Shown here: positions 41,761-51,310 of the stretch, in pieces | Layout: each line of letters starts with the position of its first letter | How positions within the stretch are numbered: the stretch's first letter is position 1 | Source of the DNA: Tranzscheliella williamsii | Taxonomy: Eukaryota > Basidiomycota > Ustilaginomycetes > Ustilaginales > Ustilaginaceae | Direction: 5' to 3' | DNA length: 64,000 bases | Assembly: GCA_023212725.1 (NCBI GenBank) | Contig: JALBYF010000004.1 | Coordinates: 310,001 to 374,000 of the forward strand | The notes under the pieces: generated by a model | Told to the model about the DNA's origin: nothing | The model's database searches: none | The model's input: only the letters and a program-made list of their open reading frames with translations | Program-made: the position numbers and the translations under genes

Positions 41761-42534
41761 ATGGTCTGGCCCTTCTCTAGTGGCAAGGCGGAGCCCGGCG
41801 CCTCGTCGTCGTCGCAGCCTGCTTTCGAGGCGGTTGCGCCTGCTCCCGTAGACCCGACCGCCTCCCGGCCTGCGTCGTCATCAACAGATACCTCGTCGAA
41901 CAACCCGACCGACTACCTTCGGTCGCACACCTTCACCCAGTCCTCTGCGTCGACGCCATCTGGCGCCAGTTCGTCCGAGTATGTTCCGACGGCGACTTCG
42001 CTTCTGTCGGACCGTACGCTGGACTTGAGCACGTTGCATCCGCTCGCGGGCCTGGGCAAGGAGGATCTCGAGTATCTGGACCTGACGGATGGCGCGCCGT
42101 CGAGTCTGGAGGGGGCTCGCACTGCTGTTCCGTCGCGAGGCTGGTCCGACGATCTGTGCTACGGCACGGGCACCACCTACCTGTCTGGGCTTGCCGTTGG
42201 CGGTCTGCTCGGCGCGCGCGAGGGGCTGGTGCGCCCGCTGGGCGTCGAGAGTCCGACGGCTCGACTGCGCCTCAACGCGGTGCTCAACCAGGTCACCCGG
42301 CGCGGCTCGTTCTTTGGCAACTCGGCCGGCGTCGTCGCGCTCATGTACAACCTCGTCGATGCGTCCATCGACGCCGCCCGCGGCAAGCACGACCTCGCTG
42401 GCGCCGTCGCCGCCGGCGCCGTCTCGGGCGCCCTGTTCAAGTGCACCGCCGGCGTCCGCCCCATGCTCGTCGCCAGCTCCGTCATGATGGCCGCCGCCGC
42501 CTCCTGGACCACCGCCAAACAGGCCCTCCTCTAG
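41761..42534 (+). CDS. TIM23: mitochondrial inner-membrane translocase subunit Tim23
   Basis: 257 aa from ATG 41761 (MVWPFSSGKAEP). The hydrophilic first half is the Ser/Pro-rich intermembrane-space receptor region, with the hydrophobic motif LSTLHPLAGLGKEDLEYLDL at about 92-112. The C-terminal half holds the four membrane segments of the Tim17/22/23 fold: GTGTTYLSGLAVGGLLGAREG, RLRLNAVLNQVTRRGSFFGNSAGVVALMYN, DLAGAVAAGAVSGALFKCTAG and a last segment ending TAKQALL. GxxxG packing motifs and the PRAT-like element are visible. It forms the presequence translocase with Tim17, Tim50 and Tim44. Confidence 0.94.
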   Translation: MVWPFSSGKAEPGASSSSQPAFEAVAPAPVDPTASRPASSSTDTSSNNPTDYLRSHTFTQSSASTPSGASSSEYVPTATSLLSDRTLDLSTLHPLAGLGKEDLEYLDLTDGAPSSLEGARTAVPSRGWSDDLCYGTGTTYLSGLAVGGLLGAREGLVRPLGVESPTARLRLNAVLNQVTRRGSFFGNSAGVVALMYNLVDASIDAARGKHDLAGAVAAGAVSGALFKCTAGVRPMLVASSVMMAAAASWTTAKQALL

Positions 42535-42758
42535 CAACCCGCCGTGCCTACCCTCCACCCCTCCGCCCCCGCCCCCGTCTACATGTACACTAACCCCCGC
42601 TCGAAGCACGTCCCCGTCTGCTAGCCTGTGCGGCCCCCCGCAGTGGCACCTCTCAGCATATCCACTCGACACGCGCGGCGCGCAGTAAATGCAGTATAAT
42701 TGCGGATGGTATGGCTGCGCCGGCACCACGCGGCGCGGAAAGGGGAAGGGGAAGGGGA

Positions 42759-45611
42759 TCAGGTGATGATCTTGTCGATCAAGGTCTGCCAGAAGGCGGG
42801 GTCGAAGTTGGGGTTGTATCCCGCAGCGGCAGGGGCGGGGGGGGGAGGGGGAGGGTTGGGGTTAGGGAAGGCGGGGGGAGCGGGGCCGGGTAGCGGGTAG
42901 GCGGGCTGGTCGGGGGAAGGCCAGAGCGGGGAGAGTGCGAGGCGGGGGTTGGGGCCGCCGGGGACGGGTGGGAGGCCGAGGCTGGCGGCTGCGCCGGGGA
43001 CACTGTAGCCGGGATCGTACGAGGGCATGGACGCGGCGGCCCACTCGGCCTGGTACCACGCGTCGAAGAAGTGCTGCGCCTCCTCGCCGCGGCCCGCGCC
43101 CGGCGGTGTCGCCGACGCCGTCTCACCGCCCAGCCACACGGTGGGACTCTCCAACCCGCTGCCCGGACTCACCCCCACCCCGGCCGCGCCCTGGCTCCAC
43201 TCGCCCAGCCCAGAGCTCCCACCGGCCCCCCCCGCCGCCGACGGCCGCACCGGACTCGTCCGCCGCGAACGCGTGTACCCGGACAGTCCGGCGTAGGTCA
43301 TCGACGCATCGGCAGCATGTGCCGCGCTGGCATAGCCGTTGCCCTCGCCTGCATCCGCCGGCGAATCCTGATGCTGCTGGAGCCCGAGAAGCAGATGCGC
43401 GTCCGACTTTTCATCGCCGCCCTCGACGCCGTTCCCGCCCGCCGTCTTGGCCGCCTTGGCGTCTCGACCCTGCTCGCTCTTGGGCACATCCACCGAGCGG
43501 ACACGCTTGGGAGTGCGGTGGCCAGCACGGCCGACTGCGCTTTTGGCAGAGGGAGCCAGCTTTCTGACTTGCTCGAATCGCGAAAGAAAGATATCGATCA
43601 CGGCCGCCTCACGGTCGCGCATCTCGTCCCTGCCGACGATGGGCCGCTTGTTGTAGTGGTTCTGGACGTAGTGTGCGAGGTGCGACTTGAGTTTGAATGC
43701 GTTCGGCGCCCAGGGATCCATGAGCAGCACCACACCGCAGACGAGCAGCGAGTGGAACCACTTGTAGGTGCCAATCTGGACGCGATACAGGAGGAGCGCG
43801 TCCTCGTTCGGCAAGACTCTCTTGAGATCCTGGACACAATCCATGCGCAGCTCAATTTCGTGCAGCGCGGCGTTCAGACTGGCTTCGCGGCACGGCATAA
43901 ACTTGGCACCGTGCGGGCCGCCGGAACGGAGCAGGTAGGGCCGATGCAGCGCAATCCGCACCGAGTCGATCTCGGTATGCAGCAGGAAGCGATGCACCTT
44001 GAGAAAGCCAAAGGTGGCATCGAGCGACTTGTCGCATTCGATGCCGTCCTTGGTGAGACGGGCATGAAAGTAAAAGGGCAGTGCATCCTGCAGCTCGCGG
44101 ATCTTGCGGTCGAGAGCCAGGACATCGCTTACGTGCACGTGGTGATCGAGGCTCTGGAAGAGGGTGAGGATCTGGCCCTCCAGCTGTGCGATCTGATGGC
44201 GGTAGACGGTATAACTATACGCCGTCGGTGGCTCGACGCCTTCCGGCAGCTGCACGGCCTGCTTGGGCGCTGGAAAAATGTCTTCATCCATGACACTGCT
44301 GGGCGCCTGCGTGTCGCATACGCGATCGTCAATCACCGCAGGCCGGCCGGTGTTGAGCGCCAGAGCACGGTCCAAAAAGTAGACGGCGGCCCACACCCGT
44401 CTGCGCGCCTCAGTTTCGGCGGCGGAAAGCCCCAGTTTGGTTCCGTCGCGATGGAGACCGATGCTGAAGGAGGCCCGGACCGCCGAAGAGCCCAGGGTAT
44501 AGGCTTCGCCAATGCGACGGTCGAGCAGCAGGAAGCGGCAGGAGAGCTGCCAGGCGACGATCTGGTCGACGTCTTCGCGGCCCATGATGGAGCTCATGAG
44601 CAGAGACCGGCGACCGGCGTAATGGTACCGCCTGGCCACCTTGAGCCGATCATGTGGCGAATGGGGAAAGAGGTCGTGCTGTAACGAGAGGGCTGAAATG
44701 GCGCAAACATTGCAGAGGAGAGCAAAGATATTGATGTTTTGGGCCGTGATCTTGGGGCCGGAAGCCCAAAAGTTGGCAAACGAGTTACGGAGGCTCTTCT
44801 GGGGTAAGGGTTGGCGCATCCAGTTGATGTCGTCGAAAAAGTGATCCACCAGGGCGTCGACATGAGCCCGGTTCTTGAGCGCGCCGAGGAGATCTGGCGT
44901 GGGCGCGGTAGGGCATCCATACTGAGCCATGGAGTCATCCAGGTCAGAGGTGCCTTCGATGGTACGGATAGGCGGGGTGATGGCCTGGGTTTGGGAAGAG
45001 CTGCCGGGGAGGTCGTCGAGGATGCAATGGATGCGCATGTTGGAAGAGGCTGCATTGTAGAATCCGGATTTGGGACTCAACCTCCCCTCTGTTTCGAGCT
45101 GGTCGAGCTCGTCATCGTCCGAGTCGGCAAAGCGTCCGTCGCGATCGTCGATCCGGTCGGGCGAAGCAGAGTAGAAGGCGGATGGCCAGGATGGTTTTGT
45201 GCCACGGTGTTTGTCGTTGGCATGCGACCCGGGGGATGTGCCGGACGAGGAGGGGTAGCTCTGTTGGACCTGATGCATGAGCCTGGGTAGATACTCCTCC
45301 AGAAGGCGTTCGACGCGATTGAGGCGAGATGCTACATCGTTGTTCTCCTCGCCTGGCTGGTAGGTCTTGCACCTGTGTGGGATCTTGCGGGCGATGCAGT
45401 GCTGGCAGGGCGTCTCTCGATTGCACTTTTGCTTGCGACGGTAGCACTCTGTGCATGCAAAATGGACGCGGTTGCGCTTGCCCGTGCCTCGCGAGTATTT
45501 GTTGTGATCGTCGGCGGACGAGTCATTGTGAGTCTCTGGCGTGTTGGCTGTCTCGGTGGAGTGCGACTTTGCGTTTGGATGCGAGGACGGCTGGCTCGAA
45601 TCTGGCGACAT
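42759..45611 (-). CDS. Zn2Cys6 transcription factor with fungal_trans domain
   Basis: 950 aa from ATG 45611; the frame opens further upstream, but this Met gives an acidic Ser-rich start and the extra part looks like leader sequence. The binuclear cluster uses C53, C56, C63, C69, C72 and C81 (spacing 2-6-5-2-8), with ACTECYRRKQKC. A linker and short coiled coil (RLNRVERLLEEYLPRL) follow for dimerisation. The fungal_trans middle homology region contains DVDQIVAWQLSCRFLLLDRRIGEAYTLGSSAVRASFSIGLHRDG and RRRVWAAVYFLDRALAL. The C-terminus is Gly/Pro/Tyr-rich. This is a nuclear DNA-binding regulator; target pathway unknown. The final coding part is almost pure C-rich, preceded by a G-rich block. 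No adjacent enzyme cluster suggests its targets. Confidence 0.85.
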   Translation of the reverse strand: MSPDSSQPSSHPNAKSHSTETANTPETHNDSSADDHNKYSRGTGKRNRVHFACTECYRRKQKCNRETPCQHCIARKIPHRCKTYQPGEENNDVASRLNRVERLLEEYLPRLMHQVQQSYPSSSGTSPGSHANDKHRGTKPSWPSAFYSASPDRIDDRDGRFADSDDDELDQLETEGRLSPKSGFYNAASSNMRIHCILDDLPGSSSQTQAITPPIRTIEGTSDLDDSMAQYGCPTAPTPDLLGALKNRAHVDALVDHFFDDINWMRQPLPQKSLRNSFANFWASGPKITAQNINIFALLCNVCAISALSLQHDLFPHSPHDRLKVARRYHYAGRRSLLMSSIMGREDVDQIVAWQLSCRFLLLDRRIGEAYTLGSSAVRASFSIGLHRDGTKLGLSAAETEARRRVWAAVYFLDRALALNTGRPAVIDDRVCDTQAPSSVMDEDIFPAPKQAVQLPEGVEPPTAYSYTVYRHQIAQLEGQILTLFQSLDHHVHVSDVLALDRKIRELQDALPFYFHARLTKDGIECDKSLDATFGFLKVHRFLLHTEIDSVRIALHRPYLLRSGGPHGAKFMPCREASLNAALHEIELRMDCVQDLKRVLPNEDALLLYRVQIGTYKWFHSLLVCGVVLLMDPWAPNAFKLKSHLAHYVQNHYNKRPIVGRDEMRDREAAVIDIFLSRFEQVRKLAPSAKSAVGRAGHRTPKRVRSVDVPKSEQGRDAKAAKTAGGNGVEGGDEKSDAHLLLGLQQHQDSPADAGEGNGYASAAHAADASMTYAGLSGYTRSRRTSPVRPSAAGGAGGSSGLGEWSQGAAGVGVSPGSGLESPTVWLGGETASATPPGAGRGEEAQHFFDAWYQAEWAAASMPSYDPGYSVPGAAASLGLPPVPGGPNPRLALSPLWPSPDQPAYPLPGPAPPAFPNPNPPPPPPAPAAAGYNPNFDPAFWQTLIDKIIT

Positions 45612-46404
45612 GATGTCGCTGTCACTCTGCTGGACTGCCGCGTCGCACTGTGAATGTGCTAGGCTGCCGCTAGAGTGGAGACGCGCACCGGAGATCGGAT
45701 CGCGAAGAGACCAGCGCTGCGAGAGCGGCGATGCGCGTGTGCTAGTTAGCCATGGACTACGACAGCAAAGGGAGAAGGAGTAAGGGTGCAGATGGCGACG
45801 GGAAGCAAGGTAGCAAGCAGTGCGCAGCTGAGCGGGGAGCCGGCTGCGCTTTTTTCGATATTTGACAGTTGCAATCCCGACTAAGCCGGCATGCAGCCTT
45901 TGCAATCAGCCAGTCCGCCAGTCCGCAGCCATCCAATTCACAATGGCAGTCTCCATCACAATCGTGAATGTGAATGTGAGTCTATCTAAGCTCAGTCCAG
46001 GGCAGTGTTCTCAATTCAAGCCCAGTCCAGCAAGTGAACAGAAGCAGCGGCGTCGGCAGGTATCCATCTGCCAGGTTCGGGCCAGGGAGCGAACCGCAGC
46101 CCCATCGTCCTAGCATCTCCGCCATGGTAGGTAGGCAGATCTCGTGCCTATCTACTCGCTCCGCAGGCCATCCATAGGGTCAGCAAGGTATCCCCAAGCA
46201 TGATCCCCCTTCATTGTGCTTCATGGCTTCCCGTCGCAGAAACGCATATCGACCTAACAACAGCATCGGAGACGGATGTTAGATCGCCGCCGCACAGCGC
46301 TCGGATTTCGGGCAAAGCGGAAAGCAGCCTTGATAGATGGTTTGGATGCTGAGTAGTGTGCTTGCTCCTTGCATCGCTGCCCCCAGCTCGCCACATCCAA
46401 CGAC
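45612..46404. other. spacer between the transcription factor and PHF5A
   Basis: 793 bp between divergent starts. It contains TGAATGTGAATGTGA-type repeats near 45965-45980 and an ATGTTAGATCG motif (46276-46286), 119 bp before the PHF5A ATG. No gene is visible. Confidence 0.45.
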
Positions 46405-47006
46405 ATGTCCAAGTGAGTAGCCTGTCTTGCACTGGGGGGCGAAGCCGATACTGACGAGAGGACGCTTCTGCTGGCGCGTGGTGCTTTCTCGATGGCAGGC
46501 ATCATCCGGATCTTGTGCTTTGTCGAAAGCTGCCTGGCATTGCCATTGGCCGGTTATGCGAGAAGGACGATGGCAAGTGGTAGGTTGCAGCGCGGGGCGG
46601 GATGCATGATGGTGTGTTTCGATACTGACCTTGGCGTGGTGGTTGGTGTGGTTGCAGCCCGATCTGCGACTCGTACGTCCGGCCGGCTACGCTGGTGCGC
46701 ATCTGCGAGGAGTGCAACTTCGGCTCCTACGGCGGCCGCTGCATCATCTGCGGCAACCCAGGCGTCTCGGACGCTTACTACTGCGCAGAGTGCACCCGCC
46801 TCGAAAAAGATAGAGACGGCTGCCCCAAGGTCGTCAACCTCGGCGCAAGCAGGACCGACCTCGCCTACCTCCGCAAAACAAGACAGCAGCAGCAGCAGTA
46901 CGTACCCGCATCTCCCTCTCTCCCGCCTTCCTTACTCCCGCAGTAACCTTCATCTTCTAACCCGTCGGCTTCCTCATCCCTCGCTTACAGATTTCAGAAG
47001 GGGTAA
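46405..47006 (+). CDS. RDS3: PHF5A/Rds3/Ini1, SF3b subunit
   Basis: Four exons, 46405-46412, 46499-46579, 46658-46897 and 46991-47006, encode 114 aa. Introns of 86, 78 and 93 nt begin GTGAGT, GTAGGT and GTACGT and end CAG. The joined protein starts [13 protein letters not shown] and contains [66 protein letters not shown], ending QQQQQFQKG. Human and yeast have about 107-110 residues. It is a small zinc-knot protein of the U2 snRNP SF3b complex contacting branch-site RNA. The second Cys of the usual CEKC pair is Asp here. The Gln run comes from a CAG repeat that the third intron splits. The first and last exons code only about three and five residues. Confidence 0.92.
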
Positions 47007-47181
47007 ATCCCCGCAGCCCCTGCCTTCAAACTACTCTGTATGCACACCTGTATTTGTACCTCTGGCGTTCTGCAAGCCATAGATCTGCTCAGACAGCCTC
47101 ACCCGGCGAGCTCATGCATATAAATACTGCTGGCCGGAGGGCAAAAGTGTGCGGGGTATACATTCGGATGGCGAGACTAGG

Positions 47182-49548
47182 CTACAGCTCGGCAAAGAAG
47201 AAGTCGGTGGTGGTGGGCAGCGGGGGGACGGCGATCGAGGTGGGGACGTCGATCTGTTCGCCGGTGAGGTCGAGGAGCTTGACCTTGACGCCGATGTCGG
47301 TGAGGATGTGGATGAGGTCTGCGGTTTCGCGGGTGGTAACGCCTGCGCCGTCGGCACGGAGCATGTTGAGGGCGTCGGTCCACTCGCTGTACTGGCTTGG
47401 GTTGAGGGGTTGCAGTTCGGCCAGGAGGGTGTCGGGGGCGCGGAGGAGGTTGATGGCCATTCTGGGCGGCGCGCCCTCGTGCGCCGGTGCGGCCGAGGCG
47501 CTGATGTCGGTGACCAGGCTCAGGTCAATCCGCTCCGGCAGATCGTCCAGCCCGCCGCGGATCGCGCCGCGCTCGTACGCCTCGCAGTAGTGCAGGTACT
47601 TCTGGTTCGGCGAGAGCCGGTAGAACCGCCACCCCTTCTCCACCGCGCCCTTGCCCGCACTTGCGCCGTGCCCAACCCCAATCGTGCTCGTAGACCCGCG
47701 CCCATGCGCCACCGCCTCCTTGCCCACCGCAACACGTCCAACCGCAGAATGCCGGAACCAGGCCCCCTCCAACAGGCAGTGCAACCGCTGCTGCTGCACA
47801 AACTCATAGCTCTCCCGGTAGATCCGCCCGCGTAAGTTCCGGATCGACGCCTTCGAGTTGTAGTCTTCCTCCAGCTCCAGCTCCTTCATCTGCCGATCGC
47901 GCACCGTGCGGTACTCCGAGTCCAAAAAGATGCGCTCCAGGCTCGACCAGGTCTGCGCGCTCTCATCCTTGAGCGCCTCGGTCACCTGGCTCCGCACCAG
48001 CGCCGAGACGCGCGAAAAGTCCGAGGTGGCAGCCCCGCTCTCGTTCCACATGCGCAGGAAGAAGCGCAAAGCCAGATGATGCACCTTTTTGAACGAGAGC
48101 AAAAAGGGCAGGAAAGAGGTCGAGGTGTTATAGCCCGACGTGATGTTCCAGTGTTCGGCCAAGATCTCGGTCACCTCGATCGAAGCGCGTGCAAACAGGC
48201 AGCGCCGGTCTTCGGGCCGATTGATCTGCTCCAAGATGATCCTCGAGTAGAGTTCCGGATCGGATCGAACAAATGATTCGAGACACTGCAGTCCGAGCCA
48301 GCCGACCTTGCCAAATTCCTTGGCGGCAGATTCTGAGAAGAATCCGATCCGTCGCCATTTGAGACGGGTAGCCGGAGTCGCCTGCTCGTCGGTGCTGCCG
48401 CTGGCCGAAGTGTCGCTGATCTTCGCCTGGAGCCAGATATAGGACAGCGCCTGGACGTGGCGCTTATCAGTGGGTGTCACGGCGATGCGCATGCGGCGGT
48501 GAGCTGCGCGCACGACGTAGTTCTGATGCTCCAGGATGGACGATGACAGCTCGTCTTCGCGGTTGGAATCCATAAGCTTGGCCACGGCGGTGGAAGTGTT
48601 GAGCCTTTCCAGCTCGGCCGTGAAACTCTCAAAGAGGTGATCCGAAACGTTGCGCATCAGGCTGTTGATCAAGCTGAGGCTGTATAGTTTCAGCGTGGTA
48701 TCCGCGCTGGCAAGTCGGTTGACCAAGGTCTGAAGGAAGAGCTGCTCCCTTTCCATCCCGGCGTAGACAGCATCGAAGCCGTACTTGAAGACCGGTGGGA
48801 TCTCATTGGTATTGCCCATGGCTGTGGCGCCATCTTTGTCGGTAACCACTCTTCCTGTTTTGGGTGCATCTTGGGGTCCAGAAATGACAAGCTTCTTGAG
48901 GATGGCCGTGGCAGGTCGACAGACATTGATTCGCTCTCGGGAGACGAGGATGTTGACGACTTTGGCGATGAACTCGCCGTCGATACTGTCCCAGCCGTAG
49001 TCGAAGCCTTCCATGATGTTCTGGCAGGCGGTGAGTGCATAGGCAAGTGTGTTGCCGACACTCTGCGAGCGTATGATGCTGAGAAGCTCGGCGAGGCCGC
49101 CTCTGGCGAGGAATTCGTCGGTGAATGGCTTTTCCCTAATCAGCTTTTGCAGAGTGTAGGTGGCCATTTTGAGCACCCTTTCGTCTCGGGACGAGAGCTT
49201 GTCCACCATCTCGACGGCTTCGATGGTGGGGGAGGAGCAGAGCTTGAAATGCGCGCCTGCGTCGATCTTTCTGGCCATGTTGCTATCCTCTATCAGCTCG
49301 TCGTTGGTCTCGTCGCGCAGGGCAAAAAGGGCGGGCGGCTCCTGCACACCAAGATGCGCGTTGGCGCAAAGTTGACGAATGACATCCTGGACGGGCAGGC
49401 TTGGATCGATGAGTGCTTTGATCGTCGACTGGCCGTACGTCACCAGATTGATTCGGCTCGCCGGCGTCGACACAGCGGCCGCGGAAGCATGAGCGCTGGA
49501 CGAAGCCGGCGCCTGCTGCCTGCCCAAACCTGGCACTTCGACGCTCAT
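47182..49548 (-). CDS. ELMO/CED-12 family protein
   Basis: 788 aa, single exon. The N-terminus has a ubiquitin-like beta region (INLVTYGQSTIKALIDPSLPVQDVIRQL). Armadillo-like repeats follow (TYTLQKLIREKPFTDEFLARGGLAELLSII, LAYALTACQNIME). The ELMO domain is around 355-500 (VQALSYIWLQAK, KWRRIGFFSESAAKEFGKVGWLGLQCLESF, RASIEVTEILAEHW). A PH-like region at about 590-720 (HCLLEGAWFRH, WRFYRLSPNQKYLHYCEAYE) and a C-terminal Pro-containing tail (VPPLPTTTDFFF) complete the layout. In animals ELMO partners DOCK proteins to activate Rac; the Pro-rich tail binds the DOCK SH3 domain. In smut fungi Rac controls filamentous growth, so a role in polarity is plausible but inferred. Confidence 0.85.
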   Translation of the reverse strand: MSVEVPGLGRQQAPASSSAHASAAAVSTPASRINLVTYGQSTIKALIDPSLPVQDVIRQLCANAHLGVQEPPALFALRDETNDELIEDSNMARKIDAGAHFKLCSSPTIEAVEMVDKLSSRDERVLKMATYTLQKLIREKPFTDEFLARGGLAELLSIIRSQSVGNTLAYALTACQNIMEGFDYGWDSIDGEFIAKVVNILVSRERINVCRPATAILKKLVISGPQDAPKTGRVVTDKDGATAMGNTNEIPPVFKYGFDAVYAGMEREQLFLQTLVNRLASADTTLKLYSLSLINSLMRNVSDHLFESFTAELERLNTSTAVAKLMDSNREDELSSSILEHQNYVVRAAHRRMRIAVTPTDKRHVQALSYIWLQAKISDTSASGSTDEQATPATRLKWRRIGFFSESAAKEFGKVGWLGLQCLESFVRSDPELYSRIILEQINRPEDRRCLFARASIEVTEILAEHWNITSGYNTSTSFLPFLLSFKKVHHLALRFFLRMWNESGAATSDFSRVSALVRSQVTEALKDESAQTWSSLERIFLDSEYRTVRDRQMKELELEEDYNSKASIRNLRGRIYRESYEFVQQQRLHCLLEGAWFRHSAVGRVAVGKEAVAHGRGSTSTIGVGHGASAGKGAVEKGWRFYRLSPNQKYLHYCEAYERGAIRGGLDDLPERIDLSLVTDISASAAPAHEGAPPRMAINLLRAPDTLLAELQPLNPSQYSEWTDALNMLRADGAGVTTRETADLIHILTDIGVKVKLLDLTGEQIDVPTSIAVPPLPTTTDFFFAEL

Positions 49549-50146
49549 ACTCGGAGACTAGCGAGTTAGCTACGTGAGACTCGTTCCAAAGCGGAAAAAG
49601 GGACTAGGGCCAAGACCGGCTTGATGGCTCGCGGACAAGCAAAGCACGGCTGCGCCAAATAGACTCGGTAGGGAATGTGCTCAGCTCGCCAGCAAGCAGC
49701 ACTGCACTGGCGTTACGACCAGCAAAGCTCAATCCTACCGAGACGTGACTGGAACAGCAGTCGATGGAAGGTTGGTGGTGGTGGTGAGGATGGTGAGCAG
49801 GATGCAGACATGCCAAGCAGTGATGTCCGTCCTTCTGTTGGTCGATATGGCTTGCGGTCCATGCACCGTCGCTCATATTTGTTCGCGCTGTTAGATTCAC
49901 AATTCAATATGGATAGCATTCACGCTGAAGGCTCTTGGAACTGCAGCGTTTCTACGCCGCACGCCAGCCAATCCAGAAGAGGAAAGCAATCACACCAGCT
50001 CTCTCGTCAGTACAGCTGTCAGCCTGGTACGGTCGCTGCTTGGCATCCAACACAGGCAACCAGCGCAACGACTTTGTTCTACCCTTCTCGAACAAACTTG
50101 TTCATCGATGCGCGTGAAGCGAGAACCACATGGAGAATGATCTGCA
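49549..50146. other. spacer between the ELMO start and the COQ4 3' end
   Basis: 598 bp containing the ELMO promoter. A TGTTAGATTCACAATT element lies near 49889-49904, close to the recurring TGTTAGATC motif. The plus-strand open frame over 49675-50217 looks random and overlaps the COQ4 end. Confidence 0.4.
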
Positions 50147-51310
50147 CTACGGGTTCGGGTCGGCTGGAGCTGCTGAGGCGGACTTCTGCTGCTCTCTGCG
50201 CCGCTGATGTTCGATGATGATAGAAGGCCATCCGCGTCGCTTGCCGCCCGCCTTGGCTGCGCGGCCCTTGAACTTGGCTACCTGAACAGGCGGGGGGGTG
50301 ATGCCAAACTCGGCCCGCATCTGATCGATCTTCTTCTCCCAGCACCGTTCCCATTCGATCGAGACCAGAGGCGTGGATGTGCGCCCCATCTCGATAGCCC
50401 AGGGTATCAGCTCTTGCAGCGATGCGAGGTCAGATGCCGCCTGAGATGCTTGAAATGATCCGCTGGCCGACAAGGTTGCATCTCGAGATAGCGCCGCGGA
50501 AAGAAGAGACGAAGGCTTGGGTAAGGACGACAAGGCAGAGGCTAGGATGCGAAGCGTTCCTCCGGCCGCTGCAAAGCCTGCCACGGGCATCGCCATCTGC
50601 GCCATTTCAAAGTACTTGACTACGGTCTCTCCTAGTTGCGTGACGGGCATCCTGAGCAAAAGGTGATAGAAGTCGTGCGATTCCCGGTAGCGTTGGATCA
50701 GATACTTTTCCTCGCTGGTCGGCATGTAGTCTGCCTCTGCTCGCCCATCCGGGCCGACTCCGTTTTCCTTGAGCCACTCGATCCATTCCCGTCCGAAGGT
50801 GCCCCTCTCCAAGGAGCTTAGGTAGTCTACATTGACAGTCTCGGAATTGATCGAGGGTTTTTCGATCAACAGCCTCCTTCCTGACTCGCTCGCGCGCATA
50901 CTCTGCAGTAGATGGGAGAGCGCTGGCGGCGAAGAGACCTGTGTCAGCATGGACAGGAGATCTGGGGACAAGAGGTGGGTGCGGGAGCGATCAGAGGGCA
51001 ATGAGTCAGAATTCGCAGCACGTCGGGAGATGCAAGCTTCGCAAAGACGGTACCTACCCCCTCTTGCCGGGTTGTTGAGGAGGCCCAACGCGCTGCCAGC
51101 GGTAAGAAGCGCCTTTCCCAGCGGTGTGGTGTGCCTGTGGTCGACCTCATCGATGCGTCTCGATGGCGAAGCGCGCCGGGGTGTAGCGGTAAATGTGGAG
51201 ACCGCTCTACTGGCGTTGGGCGCGGACATAGCCACCAAGCGAGACATTGATGTGCTGGCTTTGCAGGAGCGCAGCCCTACGGGCCTCAAATGAGCAAAGT
51301 GATGGGCCAT
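50147..51310 (-). CDS. COQ4: ubiquinone biosynthesis protein Coq4
   Basis: Two exons, 51310-51058 and 50961-50147, give 355 aa. The 96-nt intron (GTAGGT to CCCAG) is a multiple of three and has no in-frame stop, so the open frame runs through it; splicing yields NNPARGDLLSMLTQ, which fits the family. The start at 51310 gives a basic mitochondrial presequence (MAHHFAHLRPVGLRSCK...SRAVSTFTATPRR). The conserved HD-x2-H-x11-E zinc motif is present (ESHDFYHLLLRMPVTQLGETVVKYFE). The end reads VSIEWERCWEKKIDQMRAEFG, typical of Coq4, plus a basic tail. Coq4 organises the CoQ synthome at the matrix face of the inner membrane. Confidence 0.92.
   Translation of the reverse strand: MAHHFAHLRPVGLRSCKASTSMSRLVAMSAPNASRAVSTFTATPRRASPSRRIDEVDHRHTTPLGKALLTAGSALGLLNNPARGGRYRLCEACISRRAANSDSLPSDRSRTHLLSPDLLSMLTQVSSPPALSHLLQSMRASESGRRLLIEKPSINSETVNVDYLSSLERGTFGREWIEWLKENGVGPDGRAEADYMPTSEEKYLIQRYRESHDFYHLLLRMPVTQLGETVVKYFEMAQMAMPVAGFAAAGGTLRILASALSSLPKPSSLLSAALSRDATLSASGSFQASQAASDLASLQELIPWAIEMGRTSTPLVSIEWERCWEKKIDQMRAEFGITPPPVQVAKFKGRAAKAGGKRRGWPSIIIEHQRRREQQKSASAAPADPNP

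Noticed and set aside
42759..45611. Secondary-metabolite cluster around the Zn2Cys6 factor
   Set aside because: Neighbours are Tim23, bL27m, PHF5A and ELMO, all housekeeping; no PKS, NRPS, terpene synthase, P450 or transporter is present.
49675..50217. 180-aa plus-strand frame between ELMO and COQ4
   Set aside because: Random-looking composition, no domain, overlaps the COQ4 3' end and spans the ELMO promoter.
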